Source of the DNA: Methanoculleus sp. UBA77
GTDB lineage: Archaea > Halobacteriota > Methanomicrobia > Methanomicrobiales > Methanoculleaceae
Length of the DNA: 10,558 nt
Assembly: GCA_002499455.1 (NCBI GenBank)
Contig: DALN01000177.1
Span: forward strand, 1-10,558
Reading direction: 5' to 3'
Part shown: positions 5,334 through 10,558 of the stretch, piece by piece
Layout of the letters: the number at the start of each line of letters is the position of its first letter
Position numbering within the stretch: position 1 is the stretch's first letter
Made by a program: the position numbers and the translations under genes
Notes under the pieces: generated by a model
What the model was told of the DNA's origin: nothing
Seen by the model: only the letters and a program-made list of their open reading frames with translations
Databases searched by the model: none

Positions 5334-6038
5334 CTAGATGAGCCCCATATCCTTCGCCTGGATCAGCAACTCCTGCACCTCCCGGTCGTCGAGATCATGC
5401 CACCGCTCGTACGCCTGCGCCACCGCAAAGGTGGGGCTGGTCCTGATGTTCAAGCAGACGACAAGGTCCGTCTTCCGGGCGATGAAGTTGACGGCGTGGA
5501 GCGAGCCGGTAGGGACCGCGACGATGATCTTGCGGGGCGATTCGGCCCGGGCCGCCTCGACGGCGGCAAGCATCGTGTACCCGGTCGCGAGGCCGTCGTC
5601 GATCAGGATTGCCGTCCTGCCCTCAAGCCCCGGCTCCTGTCGTCCGCCGGAGAACTTCTCCAACCGTTCCTCCACGTTCTTTCTGGCCTTTGCAATCGCC
5701 GCGTTCACCTCGGCCTCCCGGAGGTCGAGCCCCGCGAGGAGGGCGCGGTTCAGGAAGACCCGCCCGTCCCAGGTCACGGCCCCGAACCCGGCCTCGGGAT
5801 TCCAGGGCACCTGCACTTTCCGCACCACCGCCATCCGGAGCGGCGCCCTGAGCGCCCGGGCCACCTCGAGCCCCGGCGGTACCCCCCCGGCAGGGATGGC
5901 ACAGATCACCGGTTCGGTGAGGGTCTCCATCGACGAGAGGGTCGCCGCAAGACGCCTCCCGGCATCGGTCCGGTCCTCAAAAACGGCAAGCCGGTCCCGC
6001 AGTGCCCTGTCCTCAATGATCCGGCTCGAATCAAGCAT
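5334..6038 (-). CDS. Phosphoribosyltransferase, COG1926-like
   Basis: 234 residues from the ATG at 6038. A type I phosphoribosyltransferase fold is shown by the PRPP-binding loop 'ILIDDGLATGYT' (144-155), 'AIPAGGVPPGLEVARALRAP' (47-66) and 'VVRKVQVPWNPEAGFGAV' (71-88), the last two typical of the COG1926 group found stand-alone or fused to hydrolases. It would bind a phosphoribosyl substrate in the cytosol; the base or nucleotide handled is unknown. Two upstream ATGs (6113, 6071) are in frame, but the TATA-like TGTTAATATC at 6061-6070 sits about 26 bp ahead of 6038, supporting the downstream start with a leaderless mRNA. PEBP paralogue 4 follows 15 bp later. The RNase H gene is divergent. Confidence 0.88.
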   Translation of the reverse strand: MLDSSRIIEDRALRDRLAVFEDRTDAGRRLAATLSSMETLTEPVICAIPAGGVPPGLEVARALRAPLRMAVVRKVQVPWNPEAGFGAVTWDGRVFLNRALLAGLDLREAEVNAAIAKARKNVEERLEKFSGGRQEPGLEGRTAILIDDGLATGYTMLAAVEAARAESPRKIIVAVPTGSLHAVNFIARKTDLVVCLNIRTSPTFAVAQAYERWHDLDDREVQELLIQAKDMGLI

Positions 6039-6060
6039 GGGGCAGCCCTTACTGCACGGG

Positions 6061-6070
6061 GATATTAACA
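6061..6070 (-). promoter_or_regulatory. TATA box of the phosphoribosyltransferase-PEBP operon
   Basis: The minus strand reads TGTTAATATC, centred about 26 bp from the ATG at 6038. This decides against the longer N-terminal start options, since they would begin upstream of the transcript. Confidence 0.5.
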
Positions 6071-6100
6071 TCTTCCGGTGGTGGGGCCCGCCATCAGGGA

Positions 6101-6116
6101 GGAGCGATACCAATAA
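6101..6116 (+). promoter_or_regulatory. Promoter element of the RNase H-TrmO operon
   Basis: GGAGCGATACCAATAA, repeated exactly at 8964-8979 ahead of the MoaD-like gene. A start site about 25 bp on (near 6138) would leave a leader of about 38 nt to the ATG at 6176 and would exclude the upstream ATG at 6131. The element is read as a BRE plus weak TATA box by position; this is an inference. Confidence 0.5.
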
Positions 6117-6175
6117 CCCTCCAGAGATCGATGATCACGGCAGATGATGCAGAGACGAACGGGGAGGTCGTGGCG

Positions 6176-6601
6176 ATGACGCCGGCCGATGCGGTGATCC
6201 TGTATACCGACGGCGCATCGCGGGGAAACCCCGGCGACGCCGCCTGGGCATACGTGATCGTACGGGACGGCTCCGTTGTGGCCGGTTCCTCCGGGTTCCT
6301 CGGGACGGCAACCAACAACGTGGCCGAGTATCACGCCGTCATCAACGGCCTTTCTGCCGCCCGGAAGTTTACCAAGGGGGCGCTCACGGTCCGGTCGGAC
6401 TCCGAGCTGGTCGTCCGCCAGCTCACCGGCCGGTACCGCATCACGAAAGAGCACCTGGCAGCCCTCGCGGACGAAGTGCGGGGATTGATGCGCGAGTTTG
6501 CGGAGGTCAGGTTCGAGAGCGTCCCGCGGGAGCACCCCTGTATCCAGGTCGCCGACCGGCTCTGCAACGAGACGCTCGATACCGCGAAAGGGAGGGGATA
6601 G
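6176..6601 (+). CDS. rnhA: Ribonuclease HI (type 1 RNase H)
   Basis: 141 residues. Hydrolyses RNA in RNA-DNA hybrids, as in R-loops and primer removal. The four metal-binding carboxylates of the DEDD site are visible: Asp12 in 'YTDGASRGNPG', Glu51 in 'NNVAEYHAVING', Asp75 in 'RSDSELVVRQL' and Asp127 in 'IQVADRLCNETLD', with His120 in the preceding loop. There is no extra N-terminal hybrid-binding domain. The start at 6176 is chosen over 6131 because GGGGAGGT lies 7 bp ahead of it, the family begins at about this point, and the promoter element is close to 6131. It shares a tight operon with the TrmO-like gene, which starts 4 bp after its stop. Confidence 0.93.
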   Translation: MTPADAVILYTDGASRGNPGDAAWAYVIVRDGSVVAGSSGFLGTATNNVAEYHAVINGLSAARKFTKGALTVRSDSELVVRQLTGRYRITKEHLAALADEVRGLMREFAEVRFESVPREHPCIQVADRLCNETLDTAKGRG

Positions 6602-6605
6602 CCGC

Positions 6606-7043
6606 ATGGCCGCGATCGAGTGCATCCCCATCGGCGTCGTCCGGTCACCCTACCGGGTCAGGGGCGACGCCCCGCGCCAGGGACGCCTCGCGGATACCAT
6701 CGCGGAGATCCACATCCACGACGCCTACATCGCGGGGCTTGAGAACGTCGAGCGGAGCAGCCACCTCATCGTGCTCTACTGGCTTGATCGGGCGGAGCGG
6801 GGCGAACTCCGTGCAACGCCTCCCGGTGAGGAACGGGAGCGGGGGGTCTTTTCCACCCGTTCGCCCGCCCGGCCGAACCCGATCGGATTCGGGATCGTCG
6901 ACCTGGTCCGGCGGGAGGGCGGCGTCCTGATCGTCCGGGGGCTCGACGCCCTGGACGGGACGCCGGTGCTCGACATCAAGCCCTACTCCCCCGAGATCGA
7001 CTGCATCCCCGAAGCGACGGGCGGGTGGCACATCAAAAAGTAG
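6606..7043 (+). CDS. trmO: TrmO-like tRNA (t6A37) methyltransferase
   Basis: 145 residues. The TrmO/TsaA (YaeB, VirR-like) family uses S-adenosylmethionine to N6-methylate t6A37 of certain tRNAs. Visible features are the N-terminal 'IPIGVVRSPY' (8-16), 'SSHLIVLYWLDRA' (51-63), the signature 'RSPARPNPIG' (85-94) and 'LDALDGTPVLDIKPY' (113-127), in family order. The size fits the single-domain archaeal form, without the C-terminal extension of bacterial TrmO. The start is at 6606, just after GGGAGGGGATAG from the end of the RNase H gene; a longer frame from 6498 lies within that gene and is discarded. Target tRNA in this organism is not known. Its stop is 6 bp from the opposing AOR gene stop with no obvious hairpin. 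Confidence 0.9.
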   Translation: MAAIECIPIGVVRSPYRVRGDAPRQGRLADTIAEIHIHDAYIAGLENVERSSHLIVLYWLDRAERGELRATPPGEERERGVFSTRSPARPNPIGFGIVDLVRREGGVLIVRGLDALDGTPVLDIKPYSPEIDCIPEATGGWHIKK

Positions 7044-7049
7044 GCGGGA

Positions 7050-8852
7050 TCAGGGGACGGCAACCGCCTCCTCCTCCCCGATGCCGAGCTCGCGGAGCTT
7101 CTCCGGCGTGGGGCGCCCCTCCCGGTCCCATCCCCGCACCCGATAGTACTCGTCAAGGAGCGGCTCGCGCTCCCAGACCCTGCCTCTCGGGGCGCCCTCG
7201 GTGAGCGGCTCCTCGAGGAGGCGGGGCGGCAGGGTGTCGTCCTCCCGGCTGCACCCGGCTCTCAGGTTGAAGATCTTCTGCAGGTTCCAGATCCGCTCGC
7301 CGATCCGGAGCACCCCGGCGCCATCGATATCGTAGCCGGTGACCGCCGAGACCATGGCCCCGTAATCCGCGGCGCCGAGCGGGAACGACGTGAAGAGGCA
7401 GGCCCCCGACGAGTCGATGAACGCGGTGAGGTCCTGGAACGTCTTCGTCCAGGCCGCCTTTCCCTCACTCGAGTAGGGGTCGAGTTTCTCCGGCGATCCG
7501 AGCACCTCGGGGGCGATCAGGTAGGCGTAGACGTGGTCGCCGCCCCGGACCGAGGTCGCGTAGGCAAGGCCGTGGCCCTGCAGCCCCCTGGGGTCGTAGG
7601 CAGGAAGTTCCTGGCGCTTGACGCTCATGGAGAGTTCGGGGTGCCCGTGCTTCCTCGCGAAGCGGAAGGAACCCTCGGCAAGTTCGTCGCCGATGCCGTC
7701 GCGATAGGCGATCCGCCGGACGAGGTCGACCATCTTCTCCGCGTCGCCGAACCGGATATCTTCGTCGATGTAGCCCTTCTCCGAGAGTTCCATCGCACAG
7801 GCGATCGTCGACCCGGCAGAGATCGTATCGAGGCCGAGATCGTTGCAGAGCGTGTTCGCCTCCGAGACGGCGGCAAGATCGTCGATCCCGCAGTCGGGAC
7901 CGAACGCCCAGATCGTCTCGTACTCCGGCCCCGCCGTCCGCTTCCCCTCGACCTCGATGTCGCGGCCGCACTGGATGACGCAGGTCTGGCATCCCATCTT
8001 TCCCGAGAGGATGGTATCGGCCATCCGCTCGCCCGAGACGTTCTCTGCCGCGGGGAAGTGAGAACTCTGGAAGTTCCGGGTCGGGAGGATGTAGTTCTCG
8101 TTGATGATGTTCACGAGGACGGCGGTGCCGAACCGGGGAAGCCCGCCGCCCGATATGGCGTTCTCCCGGATCCTGTCCGCGATCTCCTTTTTGAGGGCGA
8201 GAAACCGGTCGCGGTCGGCGACGGTGACCCGGCCGCTCCCCCGGGCGGCGACCGCTTTTAGGTTCTTTGACCCCATCACGGCGCCGACGCCCCCGCGACC
8301 CGCGGCCCGCGAGTTCTCGTTGATGATGGCGGCGATCCGGGAGAGGCGTTCGCCGGCGGGACCGATGCAGGCGACGCTCGCGCCGGGATCGTCGAGATCT
8401 TCCTGCAGGGCCGCGGAGGTCTCGCTCGTCGTCATCCCCACGAGATCCGAGGCGTCCCGGAGCTCCGCACGCCCGTCGTCGAGGACGAGGGAGACCGGCC
8501 GCTCCGCCCGGCCCCGGAACACGACCGCATCAAACCCCGCCCGTTTCATGCTGGTGCCGAACTTGCCGCCGGAGTTCGCGCTGGTCAGCGTCCCGGTCAG
8601 CGGCGATTTCGTGACGACGTCATACCGGGACCCGAGCGGCAGGCCGCTCCCGGCAACCGGTCCGGTGGCGAAGATCAGCACGTTCTCCGTACCGAGAGGG
8701 TCGATGCCGGGGTTCACCGTATCCTCGAGGATGCGGACCCCGAGCCCCCTGCCTCCGATGTAGTTCCGTCTCCATTCTTCGGGAAACGGCTCTTCCGTCA
8801 TCCGTTCACGTGCAAGGTCGACGTGAAGGATCTTCTCTGCGTAGCCGTTCAT
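7050..8852 (-). CDS. aor: Aldehyde:ferredoxin oxidoreductase family tungsten enzyme
   Basis: 600 residues, typical AOR length. These cytosolic enzymes carry a tungsten bis-pterin and one [4Fe-4S] cluster and oxidise aldehydes to acids with ferredoxin. Cluster ligands are Cys288, Cys291, Cys295 (GCQTCVIQC) and Cys485 (DSSGACLF). The first three match Pyrococcus AOR numbering as I recall it. Pterin motifs DLGLD (338-342) and DSSGAC (480-485), 'IGGRGLGVRIL' near 32-42, 'SANSGGKFG' (91-99), 'GPEYETIWAFG' (308-318) and 'ELPAYDPRGLQGHGLAYATS' are present, as is the near-terminal 'REDDTLPPRL'. The aldehyde specificity cannot be read from this. It starts at 8852 with a TATA box about 40 bp upstream, and is divergent from a MoaD-like gene that may supply sulfur for its pterin. 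Confidence 0.95.
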   Translation of the reverse strand: MNGYAEKILHVDLARERMTEEPFPEEWRRNYIGGRGLGVRILEDTVNPGIDPLGTENVLIFATGPVAGSGLPLGSRYDVVTKSPLTGTLTSANSGGKFGTSMKRAGFDAVVFRGRAERPVSLVLDDGRAELRDASDLVGMTTSETSAALQEDLDDPGASVACIGPAGERLSRIAAIINENSRAAGRGGVGAVMGSKNLKAVAARGSGRVTVADRDRFLALKKEIADRIRENAISGGGLPRFGTAVLVNIINENYILPTRNFQSSHFPAAENVSGERMADTILSGKMGCQTCVIQCGRDIEVEGKRTAGPEYETIWAFGPDCGIDDLAAVSEANTLCNDLGLDTISAGSTIACAMELSEKGYIDEDIRFGDAEKMVDLVRRIAYRDGIGDELAEGSFRFARKHGHPELSMSVKRQELPAYDPRGLQGHGLAYATSVRGGDHVYAYLIAPEVLGSPEKLDPYSSEGKAAWTKTFQDLTAFIDSSGACLFTSFPLGAADYGAMVSAVTGYDIDGAGVLRIGERIWNLQKIFNLRAGCSREDDTLPPRLLEEPLTEGAPRGRVWEREPLLDEYYRVRGWDREGRPTPEKLRELGIGEEEAVAVP

Positions 8853-8885
8853 GCATGATCACCACCCCCACAGGCCCCGTCCGGA

Positions 8886-8895
8886 GTTAATAAGG
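8886..8895 (-). promoter_or_regulatory. TATA box of the AOR gene
   Basis: The minus strand reads CCTTATTAAC about 40 bp before the ATG at 8852, giving a leader of about 14 nt with a GGTGATC ribosome-site-like stretch. The next bases upstream (about 8905-8950) are AT-rich in an otherwise GC-rich window, as expected of a divergent promoter region. Confidence 0.5.
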
Positions 8896-8963
8896 CTGCC
8901 GACGGCGAAAAACATCCACTTAACTTTAGAATAAAAGAAATAACATCAGATCGCATCACCGCC

Positions 8964-8979
8964 GGAGCGATACCAATAA
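8964..8979 (+). promoter_or_regulatory. Promoter element of the MoaD-like gene
   Basis: GGAGCGATACCAATAA, the same 16 bases as at 6101-6116. It ends 30 bp before the ATG at 9010, so the transcript should start a few bases before the coding region. An AT-rich TTTAGAATAAAAGAAATAAC stretch further upstream is an alternative TATA site. Confidence 0.5.
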
Positions 8980-9009
8980 GGCCGGTCACCGCCATCACCC
9001 GGCTATCGG

Positions 9010-9315
9010 ATGAACGGTGCGAAGAGTGACGGGTGCATACGGGTGAGGGTCAGGGCATTTGCCATGCTCCGGGACACCCTCCCGGCGGAACACGATGCGG
9101 AGGTCCCGGAAGGATCGACCGTCGGCGATCTGCTCAACCATCTCTCCGCCCGGCACCCCGGGCTCGGCGACGCACTCTTCACCTCCACCGGGGATATCAG
9201 GGCGTATGTCAACATCTTAAAGAACGGAAGGAACATCCATTTCAGCGGGGGTCTTGCAACGCCCCTGGCAGACGGCGATACCGTCGCCCTCTTTCCCCCC
9301 GCAGCCGGGGGGTAA
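9010..9315 (+). CDS. MoaD/ThiS-like ubiquitin-fold sulfur carrier
   Basis: 101 residues, ending in the required C-terminal Gly-Gly (VALFPPAAGG). Sulfur carriers of this family are adenylated and thiocarboxylated on the last glycine. MoaD then donates sulfur to the dithiolene of molybdopterin or tungstopterin. The beta-grasp features are 'RVRAFAMLRD', 'EGSTVGDLLNHLSARHPGL' and 'YVNILKNGRNIHF...PLADGDTVALFPP'. Length and pattern fit the archaeal MoaD subgroup. Its position divergent from AOR suggests a role in that enzyme's tungstopterin, though a SAMP-like protein-conjugation or tRNA thiolation role is also possible. The start at 9010 is uncertain: no good ribosome site, and a GTG at 9043 would trim the basic N-terminus while keeping the fold. 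Confidence 0.88.
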   Translation: MNGAKSDGCIRVRVRAFAMLRDTLPAEHDAEVPEGSTVGDLLNHLSARHPGLGDALFTSTGDIRAYVNILKNGRNIHFSGGLATPLADGDTVALFPPAAGG

Positions 9316-9391
9316 CCCGGGGGAGAAGCGGTCCGGTGACGGCAGAACGGGATAATTTGCCAACACCTATACCTTTTTGTGACATTTACCG

Positions 9392-9402
9392 TTAATATAT
9401 AG
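9392..9402 (+). promoter_or_regulatory. TATA box of the Mrp/NBP35 gene
   Basis: TTAATATATAG, the strongest TATA-type element in the window, about 55 bp before the ATG at 9454. Predicted transcript start is near 9423, leaving about 30 nt of leader that holds GGAGG at 9440-9444. A TTTTT run at 9374-9378 just upstream may end transcription of the MoaD-like gene. Confidence 0.65.
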
Positions 9403-9435
9403 TAGCTCAAGATCCTTCTTGAGAAGGATACTATA
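9398..9435. promoter_or_regulatory. Overlapping palindromes over the Mrp/NBP35 transcription start
   Basis: Three inverted repeats with offset centres lie here: TATAGTA / TACTATA (9398-9404 with 9429-9435), CTCAAGA / TCTTGAG (9406-9412 with 9417-9423) and ATCCTTC / GAAGGAT (9412-9418 with 9423-9429). They begin inside the TATA box and cross the predicted start site, the place where archaeal repressors commonly bind. This is a candidate operator; no regulator is encoded nearby. Confidence 0.5.
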
Positions 9436-9453
9436 CAGCGGAGGATAATTCTG

Positions 9454-10347
9454 ATGGCTCAAACAAACGAACCCAATAAAGAAACCTGTGCCGGGAACTG
9501 CGCCGGCTGCCCGTCGGCGACCGGGTGCAGTGATCCGAGAAATGCGGGCGAGAAGGGCCTGCCCCCGAAGGCGAAGATCAGCGTAAAGCACGTCGTCCTC
9601 GTCCTCTCCGGGAAAGGCGGTGTGGGGAAGAGCACGGTGGCGGCGAACCTCGCCTACGCCCTCGCGAACCGCGGCTACGCCACGGGTCTCGTCGACCTCG
9701 ATATCCACGGCCCCGACATCCCCAAGATGCTCGGCGCCGAGGATGCCCGCCTCCAGTCCTACGACGGGAAGGTCATCGAGCCGGTCAGGATCACCGGCAA
9801 CCTCGCTATCGTCTCCATGGCGTTCCTGCTTCCCGAACGCAACACCCCCGTCATCTGGCGCGGCCCGATGAAGATGACGGTCATCAAGCAGTTCCTCGAG
9901 GATGTCAACTGGGGCGACCTCGACTACCTGATCGTCGACCTCCCGCCCGGCACCGGCGACGAGGCGCTCACCATCGCCCAGCTCGCCCCGAACATCGCCG
10001 GAGCCGTCATCGTCACGACCCCGCAGGATGTCGCCGTTCTCGACTCGAGCAAGGCTGCAGAGTTCATCAAGAAGCTCGAGCTCCGCGTGCTCGGCATCGT
10101 CGAGAACATGAGCGGGTTCGTCTGCCCCCACTGCAACGAGGAGATCGACATCTTCGGCAAAGGCGGCGGCGAGAAAGAGGCAAAGCAGCTCGGTGTGCCG
10201 TTCCTCGGCGCCATTCCGCTCGACCCGGAGATGCGCAAAGCTGCGGACGAAGGCCGGCCCTTCATCATCCGCCAGAGCAAGGAGAGCCCGACCTGGAAGA
10301 GCTTTGACGCTATCATGAATGCCCTGGTCGAGCAGATCGAGGGATAA
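9454..10347 (+). CDS. Mrp/NBP35-type Fe-S cluster carrier ATPase
   Basis: 297 residues. Mrp/ApbC/NBP35 proteins are cytosolic homodimeric P-loop ATPases that carry [4Fe-4S] clusters to apoproteins. The N-terminus has a cysteine motif C12-x3-C16-x2-C19-x5-C25, whose CxxCx5C part resembles the stable cluster site of eukaryotic NBP35. Next come the deviant Walker A GKGGVGKST (53-61), 'DLDIHGPDIPKMLG' (81-94), 'WRGPMK' (135-140), 'DLPPGTGDE' (162-170), 'TPQDVAVLD' and the bridging-cluster CPHC (224-227) in 'ENMSGFVCPHCNEE'. The start at 9454 has GGAGG 9 bp ahead. It is likely co-transcribed with the next gene, 2 bp away. A house-keeping role in Fe-S assembly is expected in a methanogen. Confidence 0.95.
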   Translation: MAQTNEPNKETCAGNCAGCPSATGCSDPRNAGEKGLPPKAKISVKHVVLVLSGKGGVGKSTVAANLAYALANRGYATGLVDLDIHGPDIPKMLGAEDARLQSYDGKVIEPVRITGNLAIVSMAFLLPERNTPVIWRGPMKMTVIKQFLEDVNWGDLDYLIVDLPPGTGDEALTIAQLAPNIAGAVIVTTPQDVAVLDSSKAAEFIKKLELRVLGIVENMSGFVCPHCNEEIDIFGKGGGEKEAKQLGVPFLGAIPLDPEMRKAADEGRPFIIRQSKESPTWKSFDAIMNALVEQIEG

Positions 10348-10349
10348 GC

Positions 10350-10558
10350 ATGGAGTACGCGCGGATCCTTGCCGGCCAGGAGGGCCCTATCCCGGTCTTT
10401 GCGCGGATCGTCGAGGCACTCGAAAACTTCGAGGAGTTCCCCTTCCTGCTCGAACCCCTCTACCGCGAGGCCTCAGAGCTCGAGGAGGACGACCTCGATC
10501 GCCTCCGGTTCGGCCTCGTCCGCCTGCAGGTCTACGCCGACATTCACCGCTACGAGGA
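10350..10558 (+). CDS. Unknown acidic protein, N-terminal part (runs off window)
   Basis: An ATG 2 bp after the Mrp/NBP35 stop opens a frame with no stop through to the window edge, about 69 codons. It begins MEYARILAGQEGPIPVFARI and is strongly acidic, with helical stretches (EALENFEEFPFLLEPLYREA, then SELEEDDLDRLRFGLVRLQV). No ribosome site is separate from the end of the preceding gene, which suggests translational coupling in an operon. I do not recognise the family. Codon usage (GC-rich third positions) matches its neighbours, which supports a real gene. Confidence 0.7.
   Translation, partial: MEYARILAGQEGPIPVFARIVEALENFEEFPFLLEPLYREASELEEDDLDRLRFGLVRLQVYADIHRYE

Noticed and set aside
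5001..6068. 355-codon open frame on the plus strand
   Set aside because: It is antisense to PEBP paralogue 4 and the phosphoribosyltransferase, with Arg/Gly/Pro/Asp-rich low-complexity content and no recognisable domain.
6131..6175. Upstream ATG as start of RNase H
   Set aside because: The ATG at 6176 has GGGGAGGT at ideal spacing and the family fold begins there; the promoter element is too close to 6131.
7533..8261. 242-codon open frame antisense to AOR
   Set aside because: The opposite strand encodes the conserved AOR cluster and pterin motifs through this interval; the antisense product has no domain features.
9367..10131. 254-codon open frame antisense to Mrp/NBP35
   Set aside because: It mirrors the conserved P-loop ATPase coding region and crosses that gene's promoter; its content is acidic and low in complexity.
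1..10558. CRISPR array, tRNA, rRNA or insertion sequence
   Set aside because: Looked for regularly spaced repeats, tRNA-like cloverleaf arms and transposase motifs with terminal inverted repeats by eye; none were found. A covariance-model scan could still reveal a small RNA.

Overview
The window looks like chromosomal DNA of a GC-rich methanogenic archaeon, most likely Methanomicrobiales and probably Methanoculleus or a near relative. This is judged from gene content (AOR-family tungsten enzyme, archaeal MoaD, Mrp/NBP35 ATPase, COG1926 phosphoribosyltransferase), AT-rich TATA boxes about 25 bp ahead of many starts, short or absent leaders, and GGAGG-type ribosome binding sites. No rRNA, tRNA, CRISPR array or intact mobile element was seen.

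Layout. 1-429: the C-terminal end of a radical SAM/SPASM protein. 455-1240 (-): a glycine-zipper plus coiled-coil protein, convergent with the first gene over a shared hairpin. 1395-1559 (+): a 54-residue putative zinc-binding protein. 1564-2616 (-) is a decayed stretch: the tail of a lost histidine kinase, an intact flavin reductase-like protein, and a frameshifted N-terminal scrap of a TerC/DUF475-like membrane protein. 2734-3186 (+): a two-CBS-domain protein.

3238-5318 (-) is the most unusual block: four PEBP/YbhB (Raf-kinase-inhibitor-like) genes in tandem. The two promoter-distal paralogues (3238-3693, 3754-4221) have lost pocket residues that the other two keep. The first three have their own TATA boxes; the fourth follows a phosphoribosyltransferase gene (5334-6038) in an apparent operon. 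Divergent from these, 6176-7043 (+) carries a type 1 RNase H and a TrmO-like tRNA methyltransferase as a tight pair.

7050-8852 (-) encodes an aldehyde:ferredoxin oxidoreductase family enzyme, divergent from an archaeal MoaD-like sulfur carrier (9010-9315) that may serve its pterin cofactor. A Mrp/NBP35-type Fe-S carrier ATPase follows (9454-10347) behind a promoter overlaid by overlapping palindromes. A partial unknown gene starts 2 nt after it and leaves the window.

I found no clear new multi-gene defence or biosynthetic system. The points most worth follow-up are the diverging PEBP array, the palindromes at the Mrp promoter, the two gene remnants, and a 16-bp promoter element shared by two distant genes.
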